A stretch of DNA of 64,000 bases from Hydra vulgaris (Eukaryota > Cnidaria > Hydrozoa > Anthoathecata > Hydridae): NCBI RefSeq assembly GCF_038396675.1, contig NC_088921.1, positions 64,882,001 to 64,946,000 of the forward strand, given 5' to 3'. Shown here one piece after another: positions 10,843 to 22,875 of this stretch (positions are counted from its first letter, which is position 1; every line of letters begins with the position of its first letter). The position numbers and the translations under genes are program-made. The notes beneath the pieces were generated by a model, which saw only the letters and a list, made by a program, of their open reading frames with translations, was not told the DNA's origin and did not search any database.

Positions 10843-11926
10843 TAGGTCGTTAGGAAAGTTCGTAGAACTCCCCTATAAAAAAAAAACGAAGAGTTTTTTT
10901 AAATTTTATTTTATCAAATGTTCAAAATAATGTCCATCATTATCTATACAAAGTTGCATCCTTTCAAGCCATTTGTCAAACGTTTTTTTATACTCTTCTT
11001 TGGGTATACTTTGAAGTAGCTTTGTTATGCGAGTTTTTTGACTTTGGACGTCAGTATTGTCATCAAGATTTTTTTTTATCAAGTCGAATAGCCAATAATT
11101 GGATGGAGCTAAGTATGGTGGGTGGCAAATTATTGTAATTCCAGCTTGGTTTAGACAATTTGTGACAGTTTCAATCAAATGGGGTTGAGCGTTATCATGG
11201 AGAAATTTGAAATTTTGAGTGCCTGTTTTAGGTCTTTGCTTATTTATTTCTCATAAAAGAGGTTTCAAACAATTTTTTATATTTTATTCACTAGTAATGG
11301 TGTCTCCCTTTTCAACATAACCCAAATGAACAACACCTGTTGGTTTGAAGAAGATGTAAAGCATGTTTTTTGGCTGAAACCTGTTGCATCTTACTATAGT
11401 TCTTGGACTTTCACCTTCATCGACCCAACTAGCATTAGTGGACTTGTGTCCAACTTGTCTCAAATAAAACCACGACTCATCCCCTGTAATAATATCACAT
11501 AGTCTCCATGGGCTGTTTCTGAAAAGGACTAAATTTTCCTTTCATGCCTCAACTCTATTCTTGCGATTTTGATCGGTTAACTCGTGGGGTATCCAGCGTG
11601 ATGTTAGTTTTCTTTTTTTAAGTGCGTTGTGAATGATTTTGTTGATTGTAAAAGGATTAATCGATGTCAGGGCTTTAATTTCTTCAATAATGGCTCGCAC
11701 ACGTTCAATATTCTCAGTTGTATATGTGATTCGAGGGTGCCCTGAGCGAGGATCATCTTCGAGACTCTCTCTACCATCTTTAAATAAAGTAGCCCACTTA
11801 GCAACTGTACTATAATTTTGGAGCTTGGTTACCATGAACTAAAACCGACTCATCGGATATGGCTTGTGCTGAAACTCCAAGTAGAGCACAGGTTTTAATA
11901 TATGCTCGATATTCAAATTTTTCCAT
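10843..11926 (-). pseudogene. Mariner transposase gene, broken
   Basis: A mariner-family element on the - strand. The start at 11926 (MEKFEYRAYIKT) leads into a helix-turn-helix region (STVAKWATLFKDGRESLEDD) after a frameshift near 11840. Further on come the catalytic motif TGDESWFY (about 11480), a frame change, and the C-terminal part (11178-10906) ending GHYFEHLIK. The third catalytic segment reads PPYLAPSNYW: mariner proteins normally have an S-P-D triplet before LAPS, so the third Asp is deleted. The 3' end has an ITR-like stretch starting TTAGGTCGTTAGG at 10843. No matching 5' ITR was found beyond 11926, so the 5' end seems lost. Inactive. Confidence 0.8.
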
Positions 11927-11999
11927 TTTAAAATTATTTTTTTTAACGTATATAATAAAATTTAAATAACTTTTTTAATAAACATTCAAAATATTTCAA

Positions 12000-12580
12000 C
12001 AAGTACTTAAAATGTTCATAATTAAAAGTTTATGGGCTACAACTGAAGCAGTTCTTGTTATTTGGGAGAGAGGAACAAAGCCAACACAAAGGATTGAAAA
12101 TGGGGAAGGAAAGTTAAAAAAACTGTTTATCAATTATCTAAAACTGAAAAAACACAGAGGATCAAAATTGGACAGCTGTCAAATAAAAAAAGGAATTTTC
12201 TAGGTTGACCTTCAAGAACTTTTTTATATAGAAACCAAAATGCATCAGTAAAAAATTTATTGTTGTACAGCACAATTCACAAAACAATTCATGGAGTGAA
12301 CTGTTCTTTGAATTGTGCTGTTCATCAGGTGATGGTTCATCAGGCACAATTCTATCAGTACGTGAGGTGATGATTACAGCTGACAAGGTTAAATTCTTTC
12401 CTGGTGATCCACTTCTTCTGCATTGGAATGGAAAGCTCTTAACTGATATCGCTGGTGCTCAATAAAAAGAAGATTGAATTGTCATACTTGTCACTTGTGG
12501 TGGGATAAAAGAATTGATGGGCTGGAACAAGCACCATTTAATGATGAATTCAATGAAGTTTCTTCAAAAGATTCAAGAAT
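12000..12580 (+). pseudogene. Decayed transposon-like ORF of unassigned family
   Basis: Two pieces appear to belong to one protein family that I recognise as recurrent in cnidarian and insect genomes but cannot name. One is 12012-12203 (LWATTEAVLVIWERG, then LKKLFINY). The other is about 12330-12560 (DKVKFFPGDPLLLHWNGKLL, then GGIKELMG). The frame is broken by TAG and TAA codons and by shifts. The second piece is preceded by a local repeat-like stretch (12270-12330). Probably the remnant of a DNA transposon or of a gene hitch-hiking with one. Confidence 0.4.
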
Positions 12581-12584
12581 ATCT

Positions 12585-15420
12585 TTTTTTATTTATTCAT
12601 TTACTTTTTTAACATTCTTACTTCCAACAAGGCTGCAAGCAACCACTATTAGAATTGGAAGTTACTGGAAGAGAAAGATGAAGATTGTAGAGCAAGATAA
12701 ACATTGACAGACGACTAAAAGATTGCAAATTATATGAATCATGAAAGCAAGATGAAGGAAGCAAATTCCAAAGAACTGATGTTTGAGGAAAAAAACTAGA
12801 TCAATAAGAGTTTTTAGAGCACTTAAGAACAGTCACAGAATTAAGACAAGATTTAATTGAATGCGAGTAACACATATTTATAGAAAAGAAAAAGAGAAGT
12901 AACATTACAACAATGAAATAATGCTTGGAGATTGGCTGCAAGAGCAGGTCTAGCTATGTTTATAATGCGTTTTTGCACCTTGTCTAAAAGAGAAAGAGCA
13001 TCATTAGGAGATCCGCCCTGGATATGGCAACAGTATTCCATACAAGACAGAATTTGAGATTTATAGAGATAGAGAATAGAATCCGGAGTAAAAAAGTGTC
13101 AAGCTTGATAAAGAGATGCAACCTTAGCAGATGCTAATTTTGCAATAGATTTGATATATGGTTTCCAAGAAAGATCAGAAGTAAGAGTTAATCCTAGAAG
13201 ATGAAGAGTAGATGACTCATCGAGTTCATTACCGTTCATAAATATAGGAAGATCTAAATTATTGCGATAACGATTACCTGAAAAAAGTTGAGTTTTATCT
13301 GAATTAAAGTTCACCAGCCACAGTGAGCCCCATGCTGTAGCAGAAGTGAGATCCTTTTCAAGCTCAAATGCCGCCTCCAAGCAATCAGTGAGTGTTGGCT
13401 TATTATCATGACAAGAATAAATGATAGTATCATCAGCAAACAATGCCTACCTTAGATGTGAGTATATCTGGAAGATCAATAATGTAAATTAAAAAGAGTA
13501 TAGGACCAAAGATTAAACCTTGAAGAACCCCTGAAATTATAAGATATGAAGAAGAGTGCTGTCCGTCAAGTACAACTTTTATAATACGATTGGAAAGAGT
13601 TCAAGGATTGGAAGGATTAAATAATTTTAAAGATGTTACCAGATACACCATAAGAAGGAAGCTTATGGAGAAGACCAGCATACCAAACTTTATCAAAAGC
13701 TTTTGAAATGTCAAGAGCGATGGCCTTAACTAATGGACCTTTATCTAATGCACGATAAAACCTATCGGTTATTACTGTTAGCAAATCAGCTGTAGAATGA
13801 GAAGATCGAAATATTGATAATCAGAAAGTAAGTTATTTGATTCAAGATAAGAGATTAAGTGTTTGTTAATTAAAGGTTCAAAAACCTTGCTTATGATAGG
13901 AAGAAGACTAATGGGACAGTAGTTAGACGAATCAGATTGCTCTCCAGAATGTTTGAAAATTGGGATAACAGATGCCATTTTCCAGCAAGCTGGAATACAA
14001 GACTCTGATAAGCACTCGTTAAATAGTTTTGAAAGTATAGATGACAGCTCCGGAGAACATTTCTGCAAGACTATAACAGGTATGTTGTCCAGGACCACAA
14101 GCTGTAGAAGAGTCTAAGCAGGAAATCACTTTAGATACAGAAGCTGAAGTGATACAATGTCAAGCAATAGATCAACCTGTTTGACTGTTATATTAGGTAG
14201 AACGCAACTAGTGGAATCAAGAGATGATATTGATAAAAAGTTTTTAGCAAACAATTTAGCTTTGTCTTTAGGTGAGGTGACAAAGTCTGAACCAATACAA
14301 GAGAGGTGGAATAAGAGATTTGTCCTTATTATTGATACTATTAAAGATTCTCCAGAAGTCACAAGAGCCTAACTTTTGGGATGAAATATGAGATTTTATG
14401 ACCTGATAATAGCAGGCTTTGGCGTTAGACAAAACCTTTTTACAATGGTTTTTAGCATTAATAAACAGGTGTCTGTTTTCTGGAGAATTGTTTTGCTGAT
14501 AGATATGGAAGTAATGGTTTGGATTGGAATTTGCATTGTCACAATGTGAGGAAAACCATGGAGAAGAGTGAGGCTTGACCTGGAATCCATATACAACAAA
14601 ATGAAAGGCAATAGTGAAGTGGTGCTAAATGAAAGCACATGAAAGAATAGTCTGGATTCAAACCTAGTTTCCTGACAAATGGGTGAATTTTTACAAATGT
14701 AAACGCTTAGGCCAAGAATGTGACTATTGGAGTCTTTACGAATTAAAGGAATATAACCATCAACGCTTAGATCACAAGATGAGACATCTGAACTCAAATT
14801 AGTCTCACAAAGAGCAAGTAGGTCTGGTGAACTTTGCAAGAGATAAGACTCAACAGAAGAAAAGTTACTTTGAAGACCACAAATGTTAGTGACTGATAGG
14901 TTTGGAGAACTTGGTGATGATGATGGTTTTTTGTGTTTTATAGTTTTTGGTACTTTATTCATTTTTAAATTTGTTGAATAACTTGACTGAAAGCATAGAT
15001 AGTACTCAGAACACTGTTTAATTGCCCAAACAATTGCCACATTACTATTAATAAACCCTAAGCCATAATAAAGGGCTCCTAATGTGGCCTTGACAATACA
15101 CACCAAAAGTACAAACAGGGACACCATCCATGCACAACATGGCACTGTTAATAATTTAATATTTTTCAGCTGTTGATTGAATCAGCCTCTCTGAGAGCTA
15201 CCACAGAGTTTGAGAAACCTGCCTACCAGCCGGCCTCATAACCATAAAACTGAGTTTTAGAGCTGTGCCCTCATTAGGAGATAATAGAATGAGTTGTCTA
15301 GTCATAAAAACAGAGACACAAGCAAAACCTATGTATTGAGTCAAGAAGATCTAGCATTCGACATCCTAACCTGGAAACAATGTATTAAAAATACATATGC
15401 GCCAGCCTAATAGATGACCC
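12585..15420 (-). mobile_element. Non-LTR retrotransposon (APE/RT LINE), copy 1
   Basis: A - strand LINE. The 5' leader runs from about 15420. An endonuclease N-part follows at 15145-14600 (GLQSNF, then PDLLALCETNL). RT pieces lie at 14098-13778 (NCPISLLPIISKVFEPLINK) and 13443-13099 (MFADDTIIYSC, the F-ADD catalytic motif), and the C-terminal region reaches about 12853. The 3' UTR ends at 12585-12605 against a T-rich stretch, the complement of a poly(A) tail. Compared with the copy at 60.0-62.2 kb, the centre of the endonuclease domain is deleted near 14580-14620. Multiple stops and frameshifts make it dead. Clade is probably Jockey/CR1-like, not resolved. Confidence 0.8.
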
Positions 15421-15680
15421 TGATTTGTTTTTAGTCTTTTATTTTGTGTTTTGAGTATTTTAAGCCAAAAAAACGTTTTTTTCGCCAAAAAATGGACTCA
15501 AGATAGTTTTGTTTTGTAGTGATGATGTCTCTTAATTTTCTTTTTTAAGGACATAAGATATTGGAATTTTACTCATAATTTCAAAAGTTGAATAAATTTT
15601 GGTTCCATACTTTGTGAGATGACTTTTATGCTCCTAAAGAGTAAAAAATGAACCTAAAATAGTTTTGCTTTGCAGTGACG

Positions 15681-15683
<3 letters not shown>

Positions 15684-15764
<81 letters not shown>
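15684..15764. repeat. (TA)n array
   Basis: Uninterrupted TATATA at the left edge of the foldback repeat that follows. Confidence 0.95.
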
Positions 15765-15768
<4 letters not shown>

Positions 15769-15771
15769 CTA

Positions 15772-16351
15772 TAGATTGTTGCATTTGGGAAGTACAGATG
15801 GAAAAAAATGATTCTTACGCCAACACTTACATCACTTTTAATTACTTTTGACTTTCGTCCAACATTGTGTTGTCAGAAAGTTAAAACCATTAATTTAATT
15901 ACAAATTAATCGTTTTTTAAAAAAACTGCAAAAACGCAAATTTAATTGAGAATGTTTTTAAAAACATTCCGAATGTTTTTAACAATATAAACAATGTTTT
16001 TATTTTTATTTTTTTTAATAAAATGTTTTTATTTTTATTTTTTTTACTGTAAATCATGCGCGGAATGTTGCTACATCGACTATCTTATAGCCTGACTCGC
16101 AACAAAGTGCTACTACATCGACTGACAAATAGCCTGACTCGCAACAGAGTGCTGCTACATTTACTATCTTTTAGCCTGACTCGCAAGGGAGTGCTGTTAC
16201 ATCGACTGAGTGTTTGGTTGGGGCAGGCAGTCTATCAATTATTAAAAAAAAAATTCCGGTCTTGCATTTTAGTTTTTACTTTTTGTCAACAAAATACGGA
16301 AAAAACTTTCTGACAACATATAAGAGTTCTATATATATATATGTATGTATG

Positions 16352-16444
<93 letters not shown>

Positions 16445-17250
16445 TCTTGCATGGTTGTCTTTAATTTTATACCATAAAATGTCAGTTTTAGGTTTTTTCT
16501 ATTTTTAAAGACCAGAAAAACTTTTTTTTTTTAATAATTTGATAGATTGCCTGGCCCAACCAAACCCTCAGTCAATGTCGCAGCTCTCCGTTGCGAGTCA
16601 GGCTATTGGTCAGTCGATGTAGCAGCAGTCTGTTGCAAGTCAGGCTATTTGTCAGTCGATGTGGCAGCACTCCTTTGCGAATCAGGCTATTTGTCAGTCG
16701 ATTCAGCAGCACACCATTGCGAGTCAGGCTATAAGATAGTCAATGTAGCAACACTCTGCGCATGTTTTGCAGTAAAAAAAATAATTACAGTAAATAAAAA
16801 TTAAAACATTCAGAGTGTTTTTATTTTTAAAAAATAAAATAAAAACATTCAGAATGTTTTTAAAAAAATTCAGAATGTTTTTAAAAAAATTCAGAATGTT
16901 TTTAAAAAAATTCAGAATGTTTTTAAAAAAATTCAGAATGTTTTTAAAAAAATTCAGAATGTTTTTAAAAAAATTCGGAATGTTTTTTAAAAAATTCAGA
17001 ATGTTTTTAAAAAAATTCAGAATGTTTTTAAAAAAATTCAGATTGTTTTTAAAAAATTTCAGAATGTTTTTAAAAACATTCTAGTCTTTTAATTTGTGTT
17101 TTTGTGGTTTAGTTACTTTCAGCAATTAAATTAATGCATTTTGACATTATCTAACCTTATTTTTGTCGGCTTTAATACCACAAACAAGCGATGAGCCATT
17201 TTTTTACCTCAAACACATTTTCTTAGCCGTAAACTATAGGAAAATTTATA
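15772..17250. mobile_element. Foldback repeat with minisatellite arms, copy A
   Basis: A composite non-coding element. The left arm contains 42-bp tandem units at 16060-16212 (TACATCGACTGACAAATAGC inside each). The right arm contains the same units inverted at 16555-16760. Between them is a (TA)n/(GTAT)n core (16330-16442). Outside the right arm lies a 21-bp minisatellite (16838-17084). The left 0.35 kb, with GACTTTCGTCCAACAT and AATTAATCG motifs, is repeated as copy B at 17262-17655. Frames here are repeat artefacts. Confidence 0.75.
16838..17084. repeat. 21-bp minisatellite, about 12 units
   Basis: The unit TTCAGAATGTTTTTAAAAAA plus one A is repeated about 12 times with scattered changes. 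Because 21 is a multiple of 3, one frame stays open as a 7-residue repeat, but nothing suggests it is expressed. The corresponding position in the left arm (about 15945-15990) has only about two units. Confidence 0.95.
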
Positions 17251-17261
17251 TATATATATAG

Positions 17262-17650
17262 TTTGTTGCGTTTGGGAAGCACGGAAGGAAAAAAGTAATT
17301 CTTACACCAACACATACGTCACTTTTAATTACTTTTGACTTTCGTCCAACATTTGCGTGTTGGACAAAAGTCAAAACCATTAATTTAATTACAAATTAAT
17401 CGTTTTTTTAAAAAAACCACAAAAACGCAAATTTAATTGACCAGAATATTTTTAAAAACATTCTGAATGTTTTTAAAAATATAAATAATGTTTTTATTTT
17501 TATTTTTTTTAATAAAATGTTTTTATTTTTAATTTTTTTAATAAAGTTTTTATTTTTTTTACTGTAAATCATGCGCGAAGTGTTGCTACATCGACTATCT
17601 TATAGCCTGACTCGCAAGGGAGTGCTGCTACATCGACTGACAAATAGCCT

Positions 17651-17655
<5 letters not shown>
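17262..17655 (+). mobile_element. Foldback repeat, copy B (left half only)
   Basis: A direct repeat of the left part of copy A: TTGCGTTTGGGAAGCAC, GACTTTCGTCCAACAT, AAATTTAATTGA, then two 42-bp minisatellite units. It stops in a (TA)n array at 17655. Copies A and B differ by scattered substitutions and small indels. Confidence 0.8.

Positions 17656-17724
<69 letters not shown>
17655..17724. repeat. (TA)n array
   Basis: Target-site array on the left of the DNA transposon at 17725. It continues at 18666. Confidence 0.95.
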
Positions 17725-17727
<3 letters not shown>

Positions 17728-18662
17728 GCCTTGTTACGAGATTTCGCTGCGTAGCGAAAACGCGTAGCGCATTTTTAAGCAACTCAGCAAATATATTTTG
17801 CATTGTTAGAAGTTATATTGCGTCACTAGCTTCTTTTCAAGTACGCATTGTAATTAAAGTTATTTTATTAACGCGTTAAAAATCATACAAACAGTTTGTT
17901 TTTTTCTCACTAAAACAAAAGTTACAAATAAAATCTAAGTTCTTATTTAAAAAATCATTTTTATTATTTTTTTCAAATATGAACTAAATTTTATTTTCAA
18001 AAAAATATTTTTTTCTTAAAACGTAAAATAATGTTTGTTTATTTTCTTATGATTTTACAGTTGGTTTTTGGTTATTTTATTAAATGTTAATAAATTTTTT
18101 CTTATTTAATTTGTGAACTCTTTTTAATAACGTTTAAAACGATAAAGGGTTGTTTTTTTTTTATTTATCAGTTGCCGATAACATAATTTATCATCACGAT
18201 CATAATTTATTTTTATAAATTAAACGAACGTCATTAAAACTTTACGTTATTGAATTTACAATAAACAAAATACCTTATTAATAAAATGTTTACATCAAAA
18301 TAAATCGTGCATTTTTTAAACTATTATGACTAAAAATAATTTTATATTTAAAAGGAATTTATATATTTAATTCCTTAAGATAAAACTTAAAAAGCTTTAC
18401 TTTTTTTAACTAATTTTCAACAACAACAAAAAAAATTATGAAACAAACTGTTTCTTTAACAAAAAATCTATTAGTTTACAATTGCGGTTAAATTGCGGTT
18501 AAAAACTTACGACTTTATTTCTTCTGAATAAACGTCACGTCAAAAGATAATTTAAATATTCTAAAAGATATTAGTTTTTGCGTAGCGCAAATCTGCTGAA
18601 CGCGTAGGCAAATTGCCTTTTCGCAGGCAAAATTCGAGCTGCGTAACGCTTCTTAACAAGGC

Positions 18663-18665
<3 letters not shown>
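17725..18665. mobile_element. Non-autonomous DNA transposon, 941 bp
   Basis: Ends are inverted (CAGGCCTTGTTA at both termini), followed by imperfect subterminal repeats rich in GCGTAGCG or CGCTACGC. Both sides abut (TA)n, so an 8-bp duplication ATATATAT is consistent but not informative. No transposase is encoded. The terminus and apparent 8-bp duplication would fit a hAT- or P-like element, unresolved. Confidence 0.75.

Positions 18666-18750
<85 letters not shown>
18666..18750. repeat. (TA)n array
   Basis: Continuation of the array interrupted by the 941-bp transposon, ending in TGTGTGTG. Confidence 0.95.
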
Positions 18751-18759
<9 letters not shown>

Positions 18760-18789
18760 ATTATTTATATATACATATATTTTTTTAAT

Positions 18790-18985
18790 TATTCACCTCC
18801 CCAAGGCCGAGAGGGACACTACAGTCAAGGAGGCTACTTTTTGTGGTTACAACCCTCTCTCAACTCTATAACCACGAAACACGAACTTCTACAAACAAGG
18901 TCACTGTGCGGAGAAACAAGTTGAGCGCAGTACTATCAGGGACATAGTGGGGATCAAACTTGGAACTTCTCGCTTTTTGTTTTAT
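18790..18985 (-). repeat. SINE-like element
   Basis: A GC-richer 190-bp block between the (TA)n array and an endophilin-B exon. On the - strand it begins with GAGAAGTTCCAAGTTTGATC, which contains a B-box-like AGTTTGATCCC (9 of 11 positions). It shares GAGAAGTTCCAAG with the module near 3.96 kb. Probably a tRNA-derived SINE lacking a clear A-box. Confidence 0.4.
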
Positions 18986-19022
18986 TTTTCATGGTTTTTC
19001 AAAGTTTTTGTTTCGGATTTAG

Positions 19023-19115
19023 AAAGAAAAAAGAGCATTAGACATAAAAAGATTAGATTTGGATGCATGCAAAAATAAAGTAAGGAAAGCAGTTACAGAT
19101 GAAAAAAGGCAGGAG
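19023..19115 (+). CDS. SH3GLB: Endophilin-B BAR-domain exon
   Basis: An exon of 31 codons, phase 0 to 0, between a TTTAG acceptor and a GTATTT donor. It begins KEKRALDIKRLDLDACKNKV, which matches the highly conserved KRLDLDA segment in the long central helix of endophilin BAR domains. It joins directly to KTIS from 4668 across a 14.4-kb intron that has absorbed the Penelope/mariner inverted duplication, a LINE and the foldback repeats. The preserved frame argues that the gene is functional despite the intron load. Confidence 0.9.
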
Positions 19116-19281
19116 GTATTTATGTATATGTTTTCATTTTAATTTTTTATCAATATTTTAAAAATACTTTACATACAGTGTTGCTTGAATTAAATATTAA
19201 AATATCAAATTACCAAAATATTTTTTTCACTAGCATGTTTAACTTATTTAAAAACAATATTTTATAACTTTTGTTTAATAG

Positions 19282-19371
19282 GCAGAAAATGAACTTCGAG
19301 TTGTCCAAGGAGAATTTGACAGGCAGCAAGAACTCACAAAGTTACTTCTAGATAGCATCACTACAGTGCAT
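19282..19371 (+). CDS. SH3GLB: Endophilin-B BAR-domain exon
   Basis: An exon of 30 codons, phase 0 to 0, after an AATAG acceptor and before a strong GTAAGT donor. It encodes the last long BAR helix, with FDRQQELTKLLLDSITTVH. Endophilin-B proteins have an equivalent SEFDRQ-x-E-x-T-x-LLLE segment ending STH. The intron before it is only 166 bp. Confidence 0.9.
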
Positions 19372-19749
19372 GTAAGTACTAAAAAAATGTTTTATTCATG
19401 CAAATAATTTGAATGCACACATATCTGCGGATTTAAGTTAAAACTGTCATAATATATTTTGCACACTTTTTTTTTCACTAAGTGATAATGTGATAAAGTG
19501 ATACTAAAAATTGAACTTCATTTTTTTTTCTTTTATGAATGTCCTTTATTCATAAATATTGCCTGGCCAAACTAGAACCTTCAGTTAACTGAAAACCAAT
19601 GATGATGATTCATGTTTGCTTAATTTAGCAATACAAAATGTTGTCATTATCTATTTTATTAAATATCGGTTTGTATTTTATCATATCTAAATTGGCTAAA
19701 CAGATATTTGACTTATTGACCGCATAAATGCAATATTAGCATAACTCTC
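19372..19749. other. Start of a 5.2-kb intron, no feature seen
   Basis: AT-rich intron sequence with no recognisable element. Confidence 0.5.
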
Positions 19750-20085
19750 TTCACAAATGGCTTAGATAAATATTCAAAGTATATTATCAAATGTGCAAAG
19801 ATTTGTTTTTATATCTATTTGAAATCCTATATCCTTAAACTTTTGGATTATGTTTTTTCGATTCACTCCATTTCTTGGCCATTAGAATTATCAACATATT
19901 ATCAACAAACCATCATCACGGTAAAGCCTTATGTTGGTTTTTATAATTATATTGGATAGTTCATTGAGCATGTAGTCCCCTATGAGGTCACAAATTTCAG
20001 CGCTATCATAGCTGCCCGTTTTTACATCAAAACTTTTGCGATTTATTTTTTTATCCACATGTTGTTGTTGTAGAAGAGGAGGGAT
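19750..20085 (-). pseudogene. Penelope-like RT fragment
   Basis: On the - strand the sequence reads [20 protein letters not shown], then RLYRDDGLLII, followed by IIQKFKDIGFQIDIKTN. This is the motif B to motif C part of a Penelope-like RT, related to but distinct from the copies at 6.7-9.9 kb. Frameshifts lie next to the YRDD segment. It is a short 5'- and 3'-truncated relic in the endophilin-B intron. Confidence 0.7.
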
Positions 20086-20226
20086 TTTCAGCTGTGTTTT
20101 ATAATTCTAAGTTGGTTGCCTATTATTGTGGTGTGTTTTGTTGCAAAAGAAGCAAAAGCTTTATTATGTGTTTATGTAGTTATAAATGGATAAAATTCAT
20201 TTATGTCAAATTGGATGAAGAAACAA

Positions 20227-20973
<747 letters not shown>

Positions 20974-21179
20974 GAGTGTCCCAAAAAAACAATATTTTTG
21001 TAAAGTATATGCTGCCTTAATGTATTCTATATGATAAAAAAACAATGGACTTGAAAAAGATCCCTAAAAAAGATTTTTATTAAAAATATTTTTAAATCCA
21101 GTGTTGTTATTTTTTTCATATAGAACACATTAAGAGGGTGGCAGCATATATTTTTCAAAAGTGTTTTTTGGGACACTCT
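20974..21179. mobile_element. Tc1/mariner-type MITE, about 205 bp
   Basis: Terminal inverted repeats of about 60 bp start GAGTGTCCCAAAAAA on both ends, contain ATATGCTGCC and are flanked by TA. There is no coding capacity. A TA target and a GTGTCCC-type end are typical of MITEs mobilised by Tc1/mariner transposases. Confidence 0.8.
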
Positions 21180-21222
21180 TACATATATATACATATATAA
21201 ATTATATATATATATATATATA

Positions 21223-22539
21223 ACCACTGGTGACAAAAATTTGCCACAATCTTTGATAAGCTAAAACTTATTGAATTTTTAGTTATCCAGTCTTAATTTT
21301 TAGTTATTTTGTTTATAAAGTGTTACTTATCTTTTACTGAAAGTTTTGTTTACTTAGATTAATTAATAAAAAAGTTATCCAAAAATGAAGTCGACTACAT
21401 TAATTGAACAAGTGTACAACTATTGTAATTTGCATCCTAACGCTAAAACGAAGAGCACCGTAGAGTATTTTGTTGCCTCTAATTACCCCAAAAGAACCAT
21501 TAAACGTTATATGGCAAAGTGGAAGAACAATGAGCCAAAGTCTCGTAAGCCTGGATCAGGCAGAAAGCCATAAATTATGACTGCTGGGAACATCAATCGC
21601 CTGTAAGGTCTTTTGAACAACTGGTCTGGAACTTCAACAAGAAAAATTGCAAATAAATTCAAGTGTGATCATTCATACATTGTAAAAACAATAAAAAACA
21701 AAACAAACATTTGTTATTTTAAGAAAAAACAAATCCCTGATCGCACTGAGAAACAGTTAAAGCAGTTGCAACTGAAGTGTGGAAGAATTTGTTGCAAATT
21801 CAGAAACCGCGACTTTGTCATTGACGATGAGTCTTATTTTACAATTAAACATATAAATAAAAATTCGAATGTTGGATTTTACTCAGATGACGCAAAAAAT
21901 TCACCAAAAAATGTAAAATATAAGCGCAAAAGCAAATTTGAAAAAAAAATTCTTGTGTGGATTACCATATCCCCTCGTGGAATCTTGAAACCATTTATTG
22001 TTCCTGCGAGACTGGCAATTAACCAAACAGTGTACAAAAATGATTGCATCATCAAGCGATTGATTCCTTTTATCAACAAACATCACAGTGATGGTAATTA
22101 TGTATTCTGGCCTGACTTGGCCTCTTCACATTATGCTAGAAGTGTGACCAATTACCTTGATGAGAAAAATATCTGTTATGTAACAAAATTTGATAATCCA
22201 GCATGTGTCCCAAAATTACGACCAAATGAAGATTTCTGGTCAATCCTTAAAGGCTATGTGTATGAAAACAATTGGGAAGCTAAAAGTGAAGATCAGCTGC
22301 AAAAAAAATCCATTCTTGTTTAAAAAAATTGATAAAAATCTTGTACAAGGCATGTGTGAACATGTATACAAAAAAGTTGATGCCGTATGTCGTAATGGCG
22401 AGAAATCATTATTGCAGTCCCGAAAATAAAAAACTAATATATTGTTTAATATTCTGTACAATATTTTTTGATCATTAAACTTTTAGTTGTACTATTACTG
22501 TCTGTGTTTATTTTGTGCCAAATTTTTGTCACCAGGGGT
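21223..22539 (+). mobile_element. Tc1/mariner-superfamily element, DD37E type
   Basis: A 1.32-kb element inside the endophilin-B intron. The ends are inverted repeats of about 26 bp reading ACC(A/C)CTGGTGACAAAAATTTG, flanked by TA on both sides (21221-21222 and 22540-22541). It holds a single transposase gene, described separately. Confidence 0.85.
21385..22429 (+). pseudogene. DD37E transposase, nearly full length, broken
   Basis: The N-terminus (MKSTTLIEQVYNYCNLHPNA) carries a helix-turn-helix-like region. Two stops (about 21571 and 21604) separate it from the catalytic part in the same frame, which contains VIDDESYF (first Asp), FWPDLASSHYA (second Asp) and LRPNEDFWSILK (Glu). Counting residues between the second Asp and the Glu gives 37, hence DD37E. 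A frameshift in an A-run near 22305 moves the last 35 codons to another frame. The protein would cut and paste the surrounding element at TA targets. A more decayed relative lies at 43.6-44.9 kb. Confidence 0.8.
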
Positions 22540-22567
22540 TATATATGTATATATGTAGATATATACA

Positions 22568-22621
22568 TATATACATACATACATACATACATACATACAT
22601 ACATACATACATACATACATA
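22568..22621. repeat. (CATA)n microsatellite, left part
   Basis: A tetranucleotide run into which the Tc1 element inserted. The same run continues at 24508-24565. Confidence 0.9.
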
Positions 22622-22875
22622 CAGTATCGGACAAAACGAGTGCAACCAAATAATGCTAATTTAGTTTCTTTATATAAAAGTGCTGCATTTTTTCAATTTA
22701 GAGAAATAACTATGTAACTGTTTAGAGACAAAGTTCTTCAAGTTTTATTCATCACAAAGTTCATTATTTGTACACCAAAATTAATAAATTAATCAAAAGT
22801 ATTAAAAAAAGTTGATTTCCTTCTGGATAAAACAAGTGCAACTCGACAAAATGTTGACCAAGCTGTATTTCGCTA

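Noticed and set aside
16056..16313. Frames with 14-residue repeats at 16056-16313 and 16547-16804
   Set aside because: The 42-bp minisatellite is a multiple of three, so frames stay open in any phase without being genes.
16815..17084. 89-codon frame of MFLKKFR repeats
   Set aside because: Product of a 21-bp minisatellite in an AT-rich foldback element; no flanking coding signal.
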